A DNA stretch of 7,931 nt from an uncultured Oscillospiraceae bacterium (lineage in GTDB: Bacteria; Bacillota; Clostridia; Oscillospirales; Ruminococcaceae): the NCBI GenBank assembly GCA_910578965.1, contig CAJTSP010000088.1, positions 3,196 through 11,126 of the forward strand, written 5' to 3'. Numbering within the stretch: position 1 is the first letter of the stretch; each line of letters opens with the position of its first letter. The notes under the pieces are model-generated. The model saw nothing but the letters and a program-made list of their open reading frames with translations. It ran no database searches and was not told the DNA's origin. Shown here one piece after another: positions 6,532-7,931 of this stretch. The position numbers and the translations under genes were made by a program.

Positions 6532-6566
6532 GCGGGGCAAAGCCGCCGCTGAGGCCTTTGCCCCGC
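6532..6566 (-). other. 11-bp perfect hairpin in the pcrA mRNA leader
   Basis: GCGGGGCAAAG pairs exactly with CTTTGCCCCGC around a 13-nt loop that can itself pair GCC/GGC. It begins within about 10 nt of the expected transcript start, so it would form the 5' end of the mRNA. Two smaller hairpins follow before the start codon, GCGCC/GGCGC and GGCCC/GGGCC. A 5'-terminal stem usually protects an mRNA from decay; any finer regulatory role is inference. Confidence 0.55.
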
Positions 6567-6580
6567 AGGCATACGGGTGT

Positions 6581-6589
6581 ATTATAACA
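6581..6589 (-). promoter_or_regulatory. Extended -10 promoter of pcrA
   Basis: The minus strand reads TGTTATAAT, a perfect TATAAT (6586-6581) with the TG dinucleotide of an extended -10 element. The -35 region 17 nt upstream reads TTTCCC, a poor match to TTGACA, which extended -10 promoters tolerate. The predicted transcript start is near 6574, giving a leader of about 145 nt. This promoter shows that pcrA can be transcribed independently of the GH112 gene. Confidence 0.72.
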
Positions 6590-6606
6590 CATCCCGCGCA
6601 AAAGGG

Positions 6607-6650
6607 AAACCCCGCCGGCCAGGCAGCGTACTGCCCGGCCGGCGGGGTTT
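6607..6650 (-). terminator. Strong 20-bp-stem terminator after the GH112 gene
   Basis: Two 20-nt arms (6607-6626 and 6631-6650) flank a 4-nt loop. On the minus strand all 20 positions pair (one G-U) and the loop reads UACG; on the plus strand one pair becomes an A-C mismatch, which suggests the minus-strand RNA is the selected one. Downstream on the minus strand is UUU CCC UUUU; on the plus strand it is UUUUU, so it may work both ways. It lies 170 bp after the GH112 stop and should separate that gene from pcrA. Confidence 0.8.
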
Positions 6651-6819
6651 TTGCAAAAAATCCCCTGTTTTTTGCTACAAAATCCGCCGCAAAAAAATTT
6701 TTTAAGGCGCCTTTTTGAGAGGCTTTTGGGATATGCTTTTTGGGGGCAGCCTCCAAACCGCGCGCCCCGTCAGGCCGCGCCCTGCGTTTTTTAGGCAAAA
6801 GCCTTTTGGAAAAAGGGCC

Positions 6820-7931
6820 TTACCCCATGCTGAACCACCGGATCTCGCCCGGCGCAAGGCTCAGCGCAAAGGCTGTGCCGTCGCCGGTATAGGCGGTGGT
6901 ATCCTGCTGCGCATAGCTGTTGTTTACCACGCAGTACCGCCCGGCCCCCGGGTAGGCGTGCAGCTCGGTGGCCGGGTTTTTGCTGAACCACCGCTCGGTT
7001 TTTCCCTCGGCATGGGCCGCCCACAGGATAGCCCGGTGCAAAAGCCGGCTGTTGGCAAAGCTGTATGGCAGCCCGCTGATATACACCCCGCGCCCCGCGC
7101 CAAATACGTTTGCCGCAAGCTGTACCTCCTTTTGCCGCTGCACCAGCACCTCGGCCCCCGGCAGGGCGTACATATCCTTTTTGCCCTCGCCAAAGTCCAC
7201 CGGGCCCCCGGCATCCGCCAGGATAAAGTGCTCCGGGCGCTCGGCCCAGTTGTACTTGTCGTACCCCAGGGTAAAACCGGTCTCCTTTTCCACCCCCAGC
7301 ACGCCCGATAGCTGCAAATACCGCCCCTGGTACTGGTGGCCGGAAGGCTCGCCTATCCCGATAAAGCCGCCGCCTTGGTATACAAACCTCTTAACGGCGG
7401 CCGTCACGGCCGGGTTTTCCCACACGGCGCCCCCGGTGTGGGCCGTGTCCCCGTCCCCGATATTCAGCAGCACGTCTACATTTTCCAGCACCCCGGGGTT
7501 GGCCTCAAGCTCGTCAAAGCTTAAAAACTGTACCTCAAACGGCGCGCCGGAAAGCGTCTCGATTACTCCGGCATAGCTGTAGTTCTGCTTTTGGTAAAGC
7601 GCGTGATGCACCATATGGCAGCCCCAGGAGCGCATTTTCCCCCAGCTATTGAGTACCGCTACCCGCGCCGCACAGTACGGCTCGGCCCCATGGACATATC
7701 TGTACAACTGCCGGAACTCGTTGCAGACGCTCTCGACATACTCCAAAAACTCTGGGAACCGGCAGGCCAGCTTTAGGTAGCCCCCGTACCCGATCCGGTC
7801 CACGGGTTTGCGCAGGATCGCCCGCCGGGCGGTGATCCAGTTTTCCCGTGCCTCCTTAACAGGGTCGCCCCCTTCACAAAAAACATCCGGGAAAAAATAG
7901 GGTAAAAACCGCCCCTCGGTGTATCTCACCC
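6820..7931 (-). CDS. gnpA: 1,3-beta-galactosyl-N-acetylhexosamine phosphorylase, GH112 (C-terminal half)
   Basis: GH112 enzymes cleave lacto-N-biose (Gal-beta1,3-GlcNAc) and galacto-N-biose (Gal-beta1,3-GalNAc) with phosphate in the cytoplasm, giving galactose 1-phosphate and the N-acetylhexosamine. About 370 of a usual 700-750 residues are visible; the frame is open to the right edge and the first GTG (7929) is internal, not a start. Recognisable stretches, numbered from 7929, are YTEGRFLPYFFPDVFCEGGDP (3-23, end of the catalytic barrel), RRAILRKPVDRIGYGGYLKL (35-54), the Rossmann-like middle domain (about 88-210, with VAVLNSWGKMRSWGCH and VLLNIGDGDTAHTGG) and a beta-rich C-terminal domain ending APGEIRWFSMG. 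The catalytic acid residue lies outside the window. No signal peptide can be assessed. Its presence suggests use of mucin core-1 or milk-type glycans, normally with a kinase, an epimerase and an ABC transporter nearby, perhaps to the right of the window. Confidence 0.93.
   Translation of the reverse strand, partial: VRYTEGRFLPYFFPDVFCEGGDPVKEARENWITARRAILRKPVDRIGYGGYLKLACRFPEFLEYVESVCNEFRQLYRYVHGAEPYCAARVAVLNSWGKMRSWGCHMVHHALYQKQNYSYAGVIETLSGAPFEVQFLSFDELEANPGVLENVDVLLNIGDGDTAHTGGAVWENPAVTAAVKRFVYQGGGFIGIGEPSGHQYQGRYLQLSGVLGVEKETGFTLGYDKYNWAERPEHFILADAGGPVDFGEGKKDMYALPGAEVLVQRQKEVQLAANVFGAGRGVYISGLPYSFANSRLLHRAILWAAHAEGKTERWFSKNPATELHAYPGAGRYCVVNNSYAQQDTTAYTGDGTAFALSLAPGEIRWFSMG

Larger units (their letters stand above)
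6431..6819. other. 389-bp intergenic region between the GH112 gene and pcrA
   Basis: No protein-coding sequence is supported. Reading in the direction of transcription (right to left): just after the GH112 stop there is a weak hairpin (CCTTTT/AAAAGG, then CTTTTG, near 6801-6817). A run of A/T tracts at 6648-6720 follows, including A7T6 at 6691-6703, in a window that is otherwise GC-rich. Then come the strong terminator hairpin, the pcrA promoter, and a structured leader with three possible hairpins before the pcrA ribosome binding site. Reading frames that cross this region have no ribosome binding site and are interrupted by these signals. Confidence 0.7.

Noticed and set aside
6529..6798. 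89-codon minus-strand frame spanning the GH112-pcrA gap
   Set aside because: It starts at a TTG without a ribosome binding site and runs through the terminator hairpin and the pcrA promoter.

Overview
This window looks like chromosomal DNA of a GC-rich, anaerobic, gut-associated Firmicute, probably a clostridium of the Oscillospiraceae/Ruminococcaceae type. That is an inference from three things: strong AAGGAGG-type ribosome binding sites combined with high GC, a flavin-dependent ThyX paired with Tmk beside a PcrA helicase carrying a long insert in its first motor domain, and a GH112 phosphorylase typical of bacteria that use mucin or milk glycans. Every gene I can support lies on the minus strand, so the window reads right to left.

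Right end (7931 to 6820): the C-terminal half of a GH112 1,3-beta-galactosyl-N-acetylhexosamine phosphorylase (gnpA/lnpA type); its N-terminus lies outside the window. It is followed by 389 bp of intergenic DNA with an AT-rich block, a 20-bp-stem terminator hairpin and, directly against it, an extended -10 promoter (TGTTATAAT). That promoter should drive pcrA, which has a leader of roughly 145 nt able to form an 11-bp perfect hairpin.

Centre (6430 to 3956): pcrA, a complete UvrD-family superfamily 1A DNA helicase of 824 residues.

Centre left (3792 to 472): a tight four-gene run. thyX (FAD-dependent dTMP synthase) overlaps tmk (dTMP kinase) by 20 bp. tmk overlaps a GTG-initiated DUF2156 (MprF catalytic-domain-like) gene by 4 bp. 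After a 111-bp gap comes a GNAT acetyltransferase. thyX and tmk carry out consecutive steps, dUMP to dTMP to dTDP. The two GNAT-fold acyltransferases behind them have no obvious link to thymidylate and are the least explained part of the window. The 163-bp gap before thyX holds inverted repeats that can form alternative hairpins.

Left end (280 to 1): the first 93 residues of a bitopic membrane protein with an Arg/Pro-rich cytoplasmic tail; it runs off the window and I cannot name it.

I see no RNA genes, insertion sequences, CRISPR arrays or phage genes, and no complete new system. The points worth checking are the ThyX cysteine tail, the Tmk P-loop variant, the DUF2156/GNAT pair coupled to tmk, the PcrA insert, and the hairpin-rich gaps around pcrA.
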